Shown here piece by piece: positions 46,393 through 57,410 of a DNA stretch of 64,000 nt. The position numbers were made by a program, and so were the translations under genes. The DNA is from Calliopum simillimum (lineage: Eukaryota > Arthropoda > Insecta > Diptera > Lauxaniidae). The DNA is taken from assembly GCA_951812925.1 (NCBI GenBank), contig OX638370.1, forward strand, positions 34,591,948 to 34,655,947, written 5' to 3'. The first letter of the stretch is position 1. Each line of letters starts with the position of its first letter. The notes under the pieces are model-generated. The model was not told where the DNA came from and made no database searches. It saw only the letters and a program-made list of their open reading frames with translations.

Positions 46393-47826
46393 GTAAGTTT
46401 ATCATCAAAGTTAATTGTATTACATAGTAATCAGAAATATCATAATATAAGCATTTATTGAAATACGATTTTTAAGAGGGTACATCAACTAAATTCATCA
46501 TGCCTCCTTGTATTACTAAACCTTGAAAATCTCCTCTTTGGAAATTCTTTTTTGACGTTTATACTTTCTTTTGAAAAACCTATTTTTGGCTCAAAAAAAG
46601 ATTTGAATTTGAAATTCACATTTGACAAACCGAAGAACTTTTTATCATTCGTAAAATTTCCTGTCAAATAACATGTCTTTTTGAATATAAGCACCTAACA
46701 AATCGTTCAAATTGGTCACATTAGGAATACATATCAGCCCAGAAATTAATTAATAAAACAAAAAACTGTCCAGTAAAAATTCCTTTTTTCATATTCGAAA
46801 TTCACATTTGACAAACCGAACAAGTGTTTATTATTCGAAAAATATCCTGTCAGAAAACCTGTTTTTTTACAATACAAAAACCTGTCAAATGATTATTTTT
46901 GTAAAATATTGCCCTGTTTTTCTTTCAAAAAGCGATGGTAACATTAGAAATACTTTTTAGCCTAGAAATCAGTGGCCTCCACCTTACCATCTAATTAAAA
47001 TAAAATAAAAAAAAATCTTTCCTGTCAAAATTCCTGTTTTTTTTTTTTTTATTTTTTTATTTTTTTTTTTCAGTATGAAGTGGTTTATTTTGCTAAATAT
47101 TTCTTTTTTTCACTCAAAAAGAGATGGCGGCATTAGGAATACTTAATATATTCATGTATTGTGTACATCCATGTATTTTGATGCTAAAACCTACCACCTG
47201 CCTTTTATTATGAAAAACCTGTTTTTTGGGTTATAAAAAGATTTGCATCAGAAATCCACATTTGAAAAGTCGAAAAAGTGTTTTTTTTTTCTTTCAAAAA
47301 ATTTCCTGTCAAAAAACCAGTTTTTTTCTTTATACATATAAAAACATTTCAAATGTTTATTTTTGTTAAATTTTTCCAGGTTATCGTTCAAAAAACGATG
47401 GTCACATTATCAGCCCAGAAATCAATGGTTTTCAATTTCCTGCCAGAATACTTGTTTTTTCTTCTTAACAGGAATACCTGTCAAATGGTTCATTTTGGAT
47501 AATTTTTTAAAAACAGATGACCAGTATACTTTTAAGGCTGTTTTCACTTCACAGTGATCGTCTGAATAGTTTATAATGGAATAACCGCTTTGAAATGGTT
47601 TTAAGTCTTCCGTTAAAATAACAAATTCTTTTTTTTTATTTAAAAATTTTCCTGTTAAAAATCCCAATTTTTTTAAACATGAAAACCTGTTAAACCCTGC
47701 CTAATGCCTGGTTTTGTTTTTAAACTTTGCCTATTTTTCTCCCAAAACGTTGGGTTACTTCTCAGTCTCAGTTTCTAAAGAAATAACAGCTGTGTGCCTT
47801 TGTGAAGCTTCATTACATTCGAAGAA
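46393..47826. repeat. Intron B, long degenerate CCTGTCAAA repeats (left part)
   Basis: From about 46480 the intron consists of diverged repeats with recurring phrases: CCTGTCAAA, TTTCTTTCAAAAAGCGATGG, ACATTAGAAATAC, GCCCAGAAATCA and TGGAATAACCGC. Homologous blocks follow on the other side of the inserted LINE, at 52115-53470. Unit length seems to be about 400-600 bp but boundaries are blurred. No gene. Confidence 0.6.
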
Positions 47827-48102
47827 GTTTTTTTTTTTTTTTTTTTTATTATATTTAAAGTCTTATTAATTCATGTACAAAGTTATAAATAATTAAAAAT
47901 AATTTAACTAATATAAATAATTATTAAATGACTAGTTCAACCAAAAGGTCTAAGGAACTAAAAGAGACCGACAACTTAAAAGCTAGAAGTGATTTTTAAA
48001 ATCATTAAAATGAAACAATTCAAGGAAAAGAAATATAACCCTTAACAATTGAAAATTTACAAATTTATACAATTTTACAGGTTAAGTAGAAAAATACAAA
48101 AT

Positions 48103-50985
48103 TTACAATATAGCTAGCAGCGTAGTTCTATTTAAGAGGAATTCTTTTAACTTCTTTTTGAATAACTCCATATTCGATAGGTTCTTGATCGAACTGTTCA
48201 ACTCATTATACCACCTAAGTCCATTATGCGATATACTCTGCGACGACATAGCATTTACTGCTCGAGAAATGACCAGAAGATTTCTATGCCTTGTATCATA
48301 CGAGTGTTGAAGCGTCAAAATCTGAACATTATTAGGACTTAGGTTATTTTGGACTTTATGAACGTGCCATAACAACTGTAACCTATGAATGGCCTTAACA
48401 GGCAAAATACGATAATTGGAGTAAAGATCAACTGAATGATATCGAGAATGCAGATTGAAAACATTTTTTAACATTTTATTTTGCATTACTTGAACACTAT
48501 TAGAGTTCGAGAAAGCAGCCCAGATACCGGTGGCATAAGAGATATGGCAGTGAGCAAGCCCAAAGTAAATCAATTTTTTTGTAGGGATTGAAAGTTTATA
48601 CTTTATTTTATAGAGTAACCCATTAACTACAGCTAATTTATTCTCTAACCAGTCAATGTGATCTTGCCAACTTAAAAAACAATCAATTTTAACCCCAAGA
48701 AATTTGATGCAATTGACTTGCGTTAGCAACTCTCCGTTATGAATGATTTCTAAATTATCAATTACTTTACGTTTACCACGAAAACAAATTACATTAGTTT
48801 TCTTAACATTCAACATCAGCTTATTCAGCCTAAAGAATTCATCCAAAACTATTAGGTCTTCTTTTATATCGTGCCTAATATCATCAACGCAATTACCAGG
48901 ATAAAAAATAGAACAGTCATCCGCAAACAAAAATATTTTCCCTTTTAGAGGAAGTCGAGAGACATCATTGATAAATATTAGGAAAAGCAAGGGCCCTAAA
49001 ACTGAGCCCTGTGGGACACCAGTACTAATGTCGTTAAGCTCACTAGACAATCCATTTACAATAACATATTGCTTTCTTTCCGACAAATAACTTTTGATCA
49101 GACTAATTGCATTCATAGAGAATCCATAAAAGCTCAATTTTTCAAGTAGAATACAGTGATCAATTGAGTCAAAGGCCTTACTAAGATCAAGAAATAAACC
49201 CCCAACCAACTTACTCGACGAAATATGTTTGCAGATAAGGTCAATTATTTCAATAAGAGCAGTTTGCGTACCTAAACCACGAAGGAAGCCATATTGGTGA
49301 CTGTACAACAAACCATTATTTGTAATAAAAGAATACATTTGATCATACAAAAGTCTTTCGAAAATTTTACTAAGCGTTGGCGGGATTGAAATCGGTCGAT
49401 AGTTATCCACATTACCTTTTTCACCTTTCTTGAAAATTGGAGAAACCGTTTGGATTTTTAAGCAATTTGGGAAGGTGTTGGTGTCAATAACCAAATTAAA
49501 CAAATTGCAAATAATATCAACTAATTATTCAAGAGAATTTTTGAATATTACACTCGAAACGCCATCCCAACCAGCAGAGGTCTTATTATTTAAAGACGAT
49601 ATAATTTTTTTAACTTGGGAGGAGAAAGTTCTCTCAAAATTAAAGACAAAGTTTGAAGAAGGAGGAATTAGAAACTGGAAGAAATTAATATCATCCCAAG
49701 GAAAACTTATAAGCGAGTTAGTGATGTTTTCACCAATTGAACAGAAAAAATTGTTAAATTTATTTGCGATAGCTAAATCGTCTAACAAAACATTATTTTC
49801 GTAGATAGGAAAAGATTTCCTAGGAATTTCTTTGACCAAACCATTAATTTTCCTCCAAATTTTTTTCGGATCACCTTGACATTTCTCAATTTCTCTATTT
49901 AAATAATTAGAACGCTTTTCTTTTAAGATCGGCTTGATGATTGAATTTAGCCTTTTAAAATTTTCAAGAAGACTGAGATTACTCCTGTTTTTCTTAAACT
50001 TAGACCAGTATTCATTCTTGATATTAATAAGCTTTTCGAGATTCCCATCAATCCACGGAGCCATTTTTTTCCTTTTATTGACGCGAGTTCGATTTGAAAA
50101 AGTGTTGCTTTTAACAATTGATGAAAGCGAGTTTATAAGAATATCACAATTATCAAACGATATATCAGTTCTCGATACTAACGATTGGATCTGCTGCTGT
50201 ATCAAAGAATAATTGATTTTCCTCATAGCTATTTCACTGCATCTATCAGCATTAGTAGCACAATGGAAGGTAGCCAAAATTAGTGAATGGTCACTAATAT
50301 CACAATTAATCACGCAGACTTTAGTTAGATCTCTTATGCCGTTGTAAAAAACATGGTCAATGCAACTATTACTGTAAGGCCTAGTGACAGTCGAATGAAG
50401 GAAAGTATAGTTATAACTTAAGCAAAGGTTTTTGAAATGATTTGTAATGGATGAAGCTTCAAGGATATTAATATTTGAATCTCCAAAGAAAATAGTTTCA
50501 GCATTACCAAAGAAATCAAATTTTCTACTTAAAAATTCGAAATAATTTTCGATACTACATTTATGGGACCTATAAAATCCAACTACATTTAAATTGAGAG
50601 ACGTTAGCTTTAACCCAATCGCCTCGACGAACTGAGACGATTCACTAAAAATCACAGAGTATTCCACACTATCATCCAAATAAATGCTTACACCACCATA
50701 ACCATCAAATCTACAACAGTGAACAACTGAGTAGCCGGGGAGCTGATATAGATCAATCAAGTGACCATCGAACCATGTTTCTTGAACAATAACAATTTTT
50801 GGTAAATTTTTAAAAGACGAAATGATTTCTTTGAAATGACTAAATTTATCAAGGGAACTGATGCTGCGAGCATTTAGCGAAACTATAGTTATGTTATTAG
50901 AACTACTATAAGATAAGTTAAAATCAATTATGCTGTTGTAATTCATAAAAAAATACTTATTTTTAAAAGGATTCAATATATACAT
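48103..50985 (-). pseudogene. LINE ORF2: endonuclease and reverse transcriptase, one in-frame stop
   Basis: Read from 50985, the frame covers an apurinic-type endonuclease and then a reverse transcriptase. Endonuclease residues visible are N38 (LNAR), E69 (QETW), Y138 (FYR), D169 and N171 (GDSNIN), D210-H211 and S231-D232-H233. Reverse transcriptase motifs are DLSKAFD, TGVPQGSVLGP and FADD (about codons 687-690). A TAA at 49525-49527 follows FKNSLE and breaks the protein between the endonuclease-linker and the polymerase; the frame is otherwise open to 48103 with no shift. Start lies about 20 bases after the ORF1 stop, suggesting coupled translation. The stop makes this copy probably unable to move itself, but the damage is very slight. 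Confidence 0.88.
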
Positions 50986-51005
50986 ATGGGTCCCGATGAC
51001 AAAAC

Positions 51006-52016
51006 TTAGTTTGCAGCTTCTTCAGCACTTGTTGCATTTGCGCTTTTTTTTAACAAACGATCAATTTCAATTTTATTCTTTAGCAGCACCGGCTTATCAT
51101 CAACTTTATACTTAGTGAAGATACGCCCATAAGACGAAAAGACAGACGCGTATCCTACTTGGCGGAGGCTATTGGCATAGTTCAACAATTCCAGTGAATT
51201 TTTTGGCAAGGCCTCACGTATGGAAACACGTTTGAACGTTGCAGAATCTTTTAGTTGTTTTTTATTTTTCAAGATCTCATCTCTTCTCGAAGCATTCCGT
51301 AAAAAATACTTCAAAACAACTTTATCATGCAGGGTCCCAGCTTTGTCAGTGACACTGTAACTTTTCAAAACCGAGACAGCCGTAATATCAGCAACAGACA
51401 AACTCACTTTAACATCAGATGCAATATCCAACATAGACGCAACTGGATCATTGCCAATCACCTCTTTCTCAGACAAAACAACAATGTCATTCCGAACGCG
51501 GTCCTTATCAGCAGAAAGAAAATCATTTTCTAATTTATTAATTCTAGATTTAAGCACTTCCTTTTCCCTTTGCAAACTAGAGACTTCAACTTTATACTTT
51601 TCAACAGTAGTCAAGAAGTCATCATACTGTTTACTTAAAAATGAGACCGAATCCTTGAGGCTTTTAACTTCATCCAGTAATGTTTTCTCCAAATTTTTTA
51701 TCAGTTTCGATAAGCTTGATAAGCTGTTGACATCGCTGGTTGAGGTTAAGTTCGGCAATGTAGTAGTGTCTCCGCCCATACCACACAAAAACACCGGATC
51801 GCACTTCTCACACTTGAAATCACCGTCCGAATTCTCCAGTAGCTGAAATTGGTCGGCGGTGAGTTTGGAACATGTCATGTGAACCCACTTGTTGCAAGAA
51901 TCACAGCATATGCAGTCCTGCGAGTCCAAACACTCCTTCTTGCAGCTAACGCACGGATATTTCTTAGTGGATGCTTTGCGACGCTTCACCATAGTTGACA
52001 TCACGACACTTTTCAA
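51006..52016 (-). CDS. LINE ORF1 protein with PHD finger and coiled coil
   Basis: The 336-residue frame is intact. Residues 22-72 form a PHD-type zinc finger: Cys22-Cys25, Cys38-Cys41, His46-Cys49 and Cys69-Cys72, with Trp44 before the His as usual. Residues about 95-165 are predicted coiled coil by their heptad-like Leu/Val and Lys/Glu pattern (LIKNLEKTLLDEVKSLKD). The C-terminal part is basic and ends SAEEAAN. In CR1-like elements such proteins bind the element RNA. The first ATG at 52016 is used here; ATGs at codons 6 and 9 are alternatives. ORF2 starts 20 bases downstream. Confidence 0.88.
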   Translation of the reverse strand: MKSVVMSTMVKRRKASTKKYPCVSCKKECLDSQDCICCDSCNKWVHMTCSKLTADQFQLLENSDGDFKCEKCDPVFLCGMGGDTTTLPNLTSTSDVNSLSSLSKLIKNLEKTLLDEVKSLKDSVSFLSKQYDDFLTTVEKYKVEVSSLQREKEVLKSRINKLENDFLSADKDRVRNDIVVLSEKEVIGNDPVASMLDIASDVKVSLSVADITAVSVLKSYSVTDKAGTLHDKVVLKYFLRNASRRDEILKNKKQLKDSATFKRVSIREALPKNSLELLNYANSLRQVGYASVFSSYGRIFTKYKVDDKPVLLKNKIEIDRLLKKSANATSAEEAAN

Positions 52017-52110
52017 TTGATTTCAATTAATTTGTAATAAATAGATTAAATTTAATTTTTTTCTATTCAGACTAATTTTATTTTCCGCCTTTTTGAAAAC
52101 AGCGTTGCCA

Positions 52111-53723
52111 GACTTCCATAATCATAACAACAAAGTTTGTCCATGTTTCTTTTTTCATTTCCATTTTTTCCCCATTCAAAAACTTTACTGTCGAATACAG
52201 AAACCTGTCATATCTGTCAAATGGTTACTTTTGTTAAATTTTTCCTATTTTTCTTTCAAAAAGCTATAGCCACGAAAAAAACCCTTTACACTATACCATC
52301 TGAACAGTTTCTAATGGAATAACCGCTTCAAGTGTGGCTTTGTGGAGTTTCACTATACTTCAAAAAGTTTTATAAAAATAAGGATAAATGTCCATTTTTC
52401 TTTTTGCATTCCGATTTTTTACTTTTCAAAAGCTTTCTATCTAAACCTGTTTTATTAAACACCAATACCTGCCAAACCTGTTAAATGGTGTTTTTTGTTT
52501 AATTTTTCTTGTTTTTTGTTCAAAAAAATACGTCTTAGCCTGTTCCCTTTTGACAGTTATTCAAAAATGTTCTTGTAAAATATCCTGTTTTTTTTTTTTA
52601 ATATGGAAACCTGTCAAGCCTGTCAAATATTACTTATGTTGAATTTTTCTGTTTTCCTTGAAAATGAGATGAGTACTTAATGGATAGTTTTCAGCTTAGA
52701 AATCAAAGGGCCTAAGTACCATTTCGAGGCAAAAGTAGTGTCATTGTATGAAACGGGTGATATTTTGTTAGAAGTTAATAAAATTGTTTTATGTTTTCAC
52801 TAAAATTTTACTTGATAGTGTGAAATTTATGTCATTATTTTGAAAAAATTATAACAGTGAAATAACCGACTATAAAGCACATAAAAAGTATGACACTACT
52901 TTTGCCTCGAAATGGTACTCAGGCCCTTTGGTACGGCCACTCCTCAATTGTTTCCCATTCTATCGTCTAAACAGTTTCTAGTGGAACAATAGCCAAGAGT
53001 GTGGCTTTGTAAAGTTTCACTACACTTTAAAAAGTTTCATTAAAATAAGGAAATCTGTCCATTTTTCTTTTTACATTTCAAGTATTTATTATTCAAAAGC
53101 TTTCTGTCTGAACCTGTTTTATTAAACACCAATACCTGCCAAACCTGTTAAATGGTGCTTTTTGTTAAATTTTCCTCGTTTTTTGTTCAAGAAGATGCTT
53201 CTTAGCCTGTTTCCTTTTGACAGTTATTCAAAAACGTTCCTGTAAAAAAATCCTGTTTATTTTTTAATATGGAAACCTGTCAAACTTGTAAAATATTTAT
53301 TATGTTGAATTTTCCTATTTTTCGTTCAAAATTACCACATTAAGGATAGTTTTCAGCCTAGAAATCAATTGTTTTCCTCTTTACCGTCTGAACAGTTTTT
53401 AGTGGAACAAGTGTGACTTTGCGAAGTTTCATTGACAGTTTAAAAAGTTTCATTGTAATAACAAAGTCAGTGTGCAATTTCCCTACACTTTGCTGCAACC
53501 TGCTGCAAAATATATCACTTCACTACTTAAGCGTCAATTGACACTGTTATGTACACTCGGCGACATAGTCTTCCTTGTACATGACATGATTTTTATCACA
53601 TCCATCATTTGTCGAGAAACATGACTTGATTGTCACCATTTTTTTTTCTTTTTCTACGCTCCTTTTTTAATTCATTTGGTTTTTTTTTTTCTTCTCCACT
53701 CATTTAACAAAAAAAAAAAACAG
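52111..53723. repeat. Intron B, long degenerate CCTGTCAAA repeats (right part)
   Basis: Continuation of the repeats left of the LINE. The blocks CTTTGTGGAGTTTCACTA, AAACACCAATACCTGCCAAACC and CTTCTTAGCCTGTTTCC occur twice, near 52340-52560 and 52990-53220, giving a period near 640-650 bp when the MITE is included. The segment ends at the acceptor AAAAAACAG (53723), which has an unusual A-rich stretch of 12 A just before it and the pyrimidine tract further upstream. Confidence 0.6.
52704..52930. mobile_element. MITE of about 227 bp with 40-bp terminal inverted repeats
   Basis: The left end CAAAGGGCCTAAGTACCATT and the right end, inverted CAAAGGGCCTGAGTACCATT, continue together through TCGAGGCAAAAGTAGTGTCAT, so the TIRs match over about 40 bases with one or two differences. 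The interior is AT-rich and non-coding. It interrupts one CCTGTCAAA repeat unit between AGAAATCAA and TCAATTGTTT; a TCAA duplication is possible. Confidence 0.75.
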
Positions 53724-53893
53724 GTGCAAAGAGCCCGGACGTTATCAGGATGATCTACCAGCCACCGATGTAATTGTCTGTTTTCACAATGAAGCCTGGT
53801 CCGTACTGATACGTACCGTGCATTCTATACTTGATCGTTCACCGGCACATCTGATTGGTAGCATTATACTGGTTGATGACTTCTCCGATATGC
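53724..53893 (+). CDS. Pgant-family GalNAc-transferase, coding exon 3 (start of GT-A domain)
   Basis: The exon completes Trp228 and encodes residues 229-284 plus one base. [19 protein letters not shown] (about 238-256) is the first strand and nucleotide-binding region of the GT-A fold, and [10 protein letters not shown] (275-284) is the second conserved strand with its acidic pair; together they bind UDP-GalNAc. The family-typical FHNE and LVDD motifs are intact. The donor GTAAGT starts at 53894. The acceptor is weak-looking because of the A run before it, but the reading frame (TG|G) and the CKEPGRY sequence after it support it. Confidence 0.9.
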
Positions 53894-54106
53894 GTAAGTA
53901 CACTTGTATACATACAATGTGAATTTGCCCCTCAGGGGGCATATGCATGATGCATGTGTGCGCGAGTTCTATCAAGAAAACTTGATTGATTCATTGCACA
54001 TGCGCGTGTTTTGCATTTTAATTTTTGCAATTTATTTATTTTAATTTTATCGTTTTTCTTCTTTACCGTCTACTTCTTCATTTATTACACACACACACAC
54101 ACGCAG
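53894..54106. other. Intron C, 213 bp
   Basis: A short intron with GTAAGT donor, and acceptor CACACACACACACACGCAG preceded by a CA microsatellite. No inserted element. Confidence 0.85.
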
Positions 54107-54271
54107 CTCATACCAAGAAACAATTGGAAGAATACTTTGAGAAATATCCTAAGGTTAAAATCTTGCGTGCTCCGAAGCGTGAAGGTTTGATCCGCGCTAG
54201 ACTGCTTGGTGCAACTATTGCAACCTCACCGGTGATAACGTATTTGGATTCGCATTGTGAATGCACCGAAG
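54107..54271 (+). CDS. Pgant-family GalNAc-transferase, coding exon 4 (DxH motif)
   Basis: The exon completes Pro285 and encodes residues 286-339 plus the first base of Gly340. [13 protein letters not shown] (308-320) is the conserved segment that contacts the sugar nucleotide, and [11 protein letters not shown] (330-340) contains the DSH metal-binding motif (332-334) that holds Mn2+ in the active site. A donor GTAAGT starts at 54272. The next exon, expected to begin with a Gly-Trp-Leu-Glu-Pro-type segment, was not found up to 64000. Confidence 0.92.
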
Positions 54272-54759
54272 GTAAGTTTCCATTAACATTAAATTAAAGT
54301 TCCATAAATAGGCAGGTACTTCTCATGGTTGGTGTGCATGGGGCATGTTGCAGACAGACAACATATAAAAAAGTTGGTACTCTCTCTCTGCGGGTTGGAA
54401 TATGTGCTTAATATATGTACGCCTTTAAAACAATTGCACCTTGAGCAGCGTTTTTATTATTTGTGAGCAGCAGAGTATCCATACATAATCATTTGCCAAG
54501 TTTAATGGGCATATCTAATTAATTGCCAATTACATACAACTTTTCCAAGTTGAAAACATGACTACGCTGCAGGGTTGAGTGGAGAAGAACTCTTCTTGGC
54601 GATAGAAGTTTTATAGCATAGTCAGAATGAATTGAAATAACTAAAGATAAAGTTATTCTAGGGAAATGGTGAATAGAAAATTTGCTCTTTTAGTTTTATT
54701 TGTATTTCTGGAAAATTATCAGATAGATATTTAGTATCATTCAGAGCGTAGTTAGAATT
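54272..54759. other. Start of intron D, unassigned
   Basis: No supportable feature apart from a short CTCTCTCTC run. Confidence 0.5.
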
Positions 54760-55075
54760 CTTTTGGCAGTAGGAAATAACGCCAAATAAAATAACTTCCA
54801 AAAGGAAATAACGCCCCTAATAAAATACAAAATATCGCCCAAAAACTTAAAAAACGAAAAACCGCCCAGTTCTTGAAATGAAATATCGTCCAAAAAATAA
54901 ACTTCAGGAAATAATGCTCAAAATTTGGATTTTATTCCATTTTCTTGGGCGTTATTTTGTTTCATTTGATTTTAAATGAAATAACGCCCAAAATCAAAAA
55001 GAAATAAAGGTTGAATTTTTAACGAAATAATGCCAGCGGTAGGAAATAACGCATAATGAAAAAACCCCCACAAAA
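54760..55075. repeat. AAATAACGCCC repeat cluster
   Basis: The phrase AAATAACGCC or close variants (AAATATCGCCC, AAATAATGCTC) occurs about ten times in 310 bp at irregular spacing, and once as its complement GGGCGTTATTT near 54950. The flanking phrases TTTTGGCAGTAGGAAATAACGCC and GCCAGCGGTAGGAAATAACGC near each end are similar. No gene. Confidence 0.6.
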
Positions 55076-55124
55076 CAAACGAAAAAAAGCCCAATTATTG
55101 AAACCACAATGTATTAAATAATTT

Positions 55125-55503
55125 CAATACTTTTTGGACAGTTTTAGTACTTTTTTGCTATTTGGTACAAAATAGAAAAGCCCATTTATCATCCCTGGTA
55201 CAATGACAAATGTGAAATGAAAAGAAAACAAAGAACATGGAGTCAGTGTCAGTCAGCTTTTTGTCTTTCCCTTTGTACTGTACCCTCTTTTCAGTTCTGT
55301 GTGACTGCGTATTTTGTCGTTGTTAATATTGACGAATTTGCATTTAATTTTACCTGGCTAAATGGCAAAATATTAAAATAATTTTTACTTTGTGCACATT
55401 TACACACAAATACCTTTCTAATGGTGTATAACTCAAAGCAGTGCTCCATTTCTAACTTCGTTAAAAAGGTAGGACAAACTTTTGAATTCCGTATTAATAT
55501 ATA
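55125..55503. repeat. Dispersed 380-bp repeat, copy 1
   Basis: This matches 59263-59642 closely along its length: TACTTTTTGGACAGTT, GCTATTTGGTACAAAATAG, CAGTGTCAGTCA, GTCGTTGTTAATATTG, CACACAAATAC and TAATGGTGTATAA are shared, in the same order and orientation. It ends where the DDE transposon derivative begins. Confidence 0.7.
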
Positions 55504-56330
55504 CAGGGTGTGCCATCTTTTATGATGGTATGTAAACATCGAATAAATTGACATTTCTCAACCGATTGATTTGGTTGTACGTATCTTGGAAACGTCAATT
55601 CAGTACAATTTTAACCATGAATCGGTTTACACCTAAATAGCGTGCCGAAATAGTGACAATGTGCATAGAAACTAGTCGTGTTAACTCAACGGAAGAAAAG
55701 GAAGGAAATGACCGCCGAGGCCCATTTTACACTTTCTGGCGGCATTAATAAACAAAATTGCCGCATTTAGGGAACAGAAAATCCATATGAGATCCATGAA
55801 ACGCCATTAAATGAACGAAAAGTGACAGTTTGGGCCGACGTTTGCGCCAAAACCATCATTGGGCCCTACTTTTTCAAAGAAAATGAAACAGTCGATTGAA
55901 ATCGATATCGGTGGATGTTGGCGAAATGGATGTTGACGAAAATCCCCTGAACGTCTGATATCAAAAAGAGGCGACATTGACTGGCCACCCAGATCTCCGG
56001 GCTTGACCTCTCCGGACATCTTCTCGTGTGGATATTTGAAGAGTCTACGCCAGCAAGCCCCAGACTATTGACGAGCTTAAGGAAAACATTCGTGCCGAAA
56101 TCGCCGCTATACCGCCCGAGATGCTCGAAAAAATAATGGAAAAGGCAGCAAAAAGGACACATTTTGTTTTGGCCAATAAAGGCGGTCATTTGAATGATGT
56201 TGTATTCAAAAACTAGTCTCATTAAATTATAAAGGTCGAAATTGAATACAAATTATTCATGTACGAAAATCAATTGTTTTTTCAAAGTTATTCAATGTTT
56301 ACATACCGTCATAAAAGATGGCGCACCCTG
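55504..56330 (+). mobile_element. Deletion derivative of a mariner-type transposon
   Basis: The TIRs are at least 43 bp (CAGGGTGTGCCATCTTTTAT at the left; the inverted right end differs at three positions). Inside are remnants of a transposase related to the intact one at 5872: MNRFTPK at the start, NKQNCRIW and NPYEIHETPL, KTIIGPYFFKENETV, WPPRSPGLTSPD and the C-terminal region, in broken frames. Most of the N-terminal half is missing. It is 827 bp, non-autonomous and inactive as a gene. Confidence 0.8.
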
Positions 56331-56748
56331 TCTGTAGATGAAATATCGCCAAAGCCGCAGAATATCTGCAGTTTCCTTAAAGAATCTTCAAAAGGGCGTA
56401 CCAAAGTGTGGACTTGTAACCTTCATTCGCGGGCCAAGTGTAGGGGCCAAAATATGATTCTAAATTTGCGTAGTACTTTCATGCGAGAGTGATCCTATAG
56501 TGATGAGTTTATCAATGGCAACAGCTTGTTGAAACCGATAACTGAAAAAAAGTATCTCCAATTTCCTTAAATAACCTCCAGAAGGAATCTATTTCAACTG
56601 CTTTTACGCTATATCTTTTAAACATAAATACTCTTATGTTGCAAACGCTTCAAACCATACCCAACATTGCGGGCCAAACATGCGGGCCTGGATTTGAAAA
56701 TCACTGAATAGACGGGACAATGCAAGCAATCAAAATAAATGAAAGTAA
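56331..56748. other. Intron D, unassigned
   Basis: No supportable element. GCGGGCCAARYGTAGGGGCC-like and GCGGGCCAAACATGCGGGCC phrases near 56430 and 56670 are related to GGCGGGCCAGCACAC near 57416, suggesting a diverged short repeat. Confidence 0.4.
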
Positions 56749-57410
56749 CTAGTATAGGTATTACCTTTGGCCGGGCCTAAAAATAATATACCCTACACTG
56801 CAGTGTTTTGAACATTTTGCTGGTATTCACTGAATTCACTTAGTTTTTGCTCAGATCTTGCACTAACTATTCCAAGTACATATCTGTGCGGAATTTACTT
56901 TTATTATCTTCAAAAACGCTTTCAGTACAGCATTTAAACACTTCTGCTTATATGGGTGGTGCCGCGCCCTATTCTCCGAGTTTATCTAGTTTTTGTAGTT
57001 CTTGCATAGAGCTTGAATTTACTATTCTTAGTATCTGAGTGAAATTTGTTTGAGTAATCTCAAAAAATGCTTTCAGTACAGCATTTCGAAACTTTTGTTT
57101 ATATGAGAGGCGCCACGCTCTCTAGTTCGAATTTGCCTTGTTTTTGGCTTAGAGCTTGTAACATACTTCTATTCATAGTATTAATGTATTTGTATGATAG
57201 GTAAGCGTTACCGTCGACCGATTTCGCTCATTTTCAATCCCACGAGCGTACTTTTACAACGAAACCAATGCACGAAATTTCATCGAAATATCTTGGTTAG
57301 TTTTCCCATGAAAAATATTTCCACTAACAGCCAGCCAGACAGACGGAAATGGTTATATCGACGCAGGAGGTGACGCTGAACAAGAATATACTTACTTTTT
57401 CATAACTGTC
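56749..57410 (-). mobile_element. Helentron-like element (copy F), 5' end lost
   Basis: In minus orientation the 3' end is present: the hairpin (here GGCCCGGCC, one base changed) and CTAG at 56749-56752. Core units carry GTGCCGCGCC near 56957 and GCGCCACGCTC near 57110. The CAGCCAGCC block lies near 57330 and the GGTGACGCTGA block near 57369. The TACACCCAGGG 5' terminus is missing after about 57410. Confidence 0.65.

Larger units (their letters stand above)
47827..52110 (-). mobile_element. Near-complete non-LTR retrotransposon (LINE, CR1/Jockey-like)
   Basis: The element is about 4.3 kb in minus orientation. It has a short 5' leader, ORF1 (PHD finger and coiled coil), ORF2 (endonuclease and reverse transcriptase), a 3' UTR of about 250 bp, and a poly(A) tail seen as a T run at about 47827-47848. 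The 5' end is placed near AGTCTGGCAACGCTG, at about 52110, by comparison with flanking repeats, so it is approximate. A PHD-bearing ORF1 and apurinic-type endonuclease are typical of CR1-like elements. It landed inside the CCTGTCAAA repeat region. A clear target duplication could not be fixed by eye. Confidence 0.85.

Noticed and set aside
49430..51846. Plus-strand frames of 68-131 codons within the LINE
   Set aside because: Shadows of LINE ORF1 and ORF2 on the minus strand.
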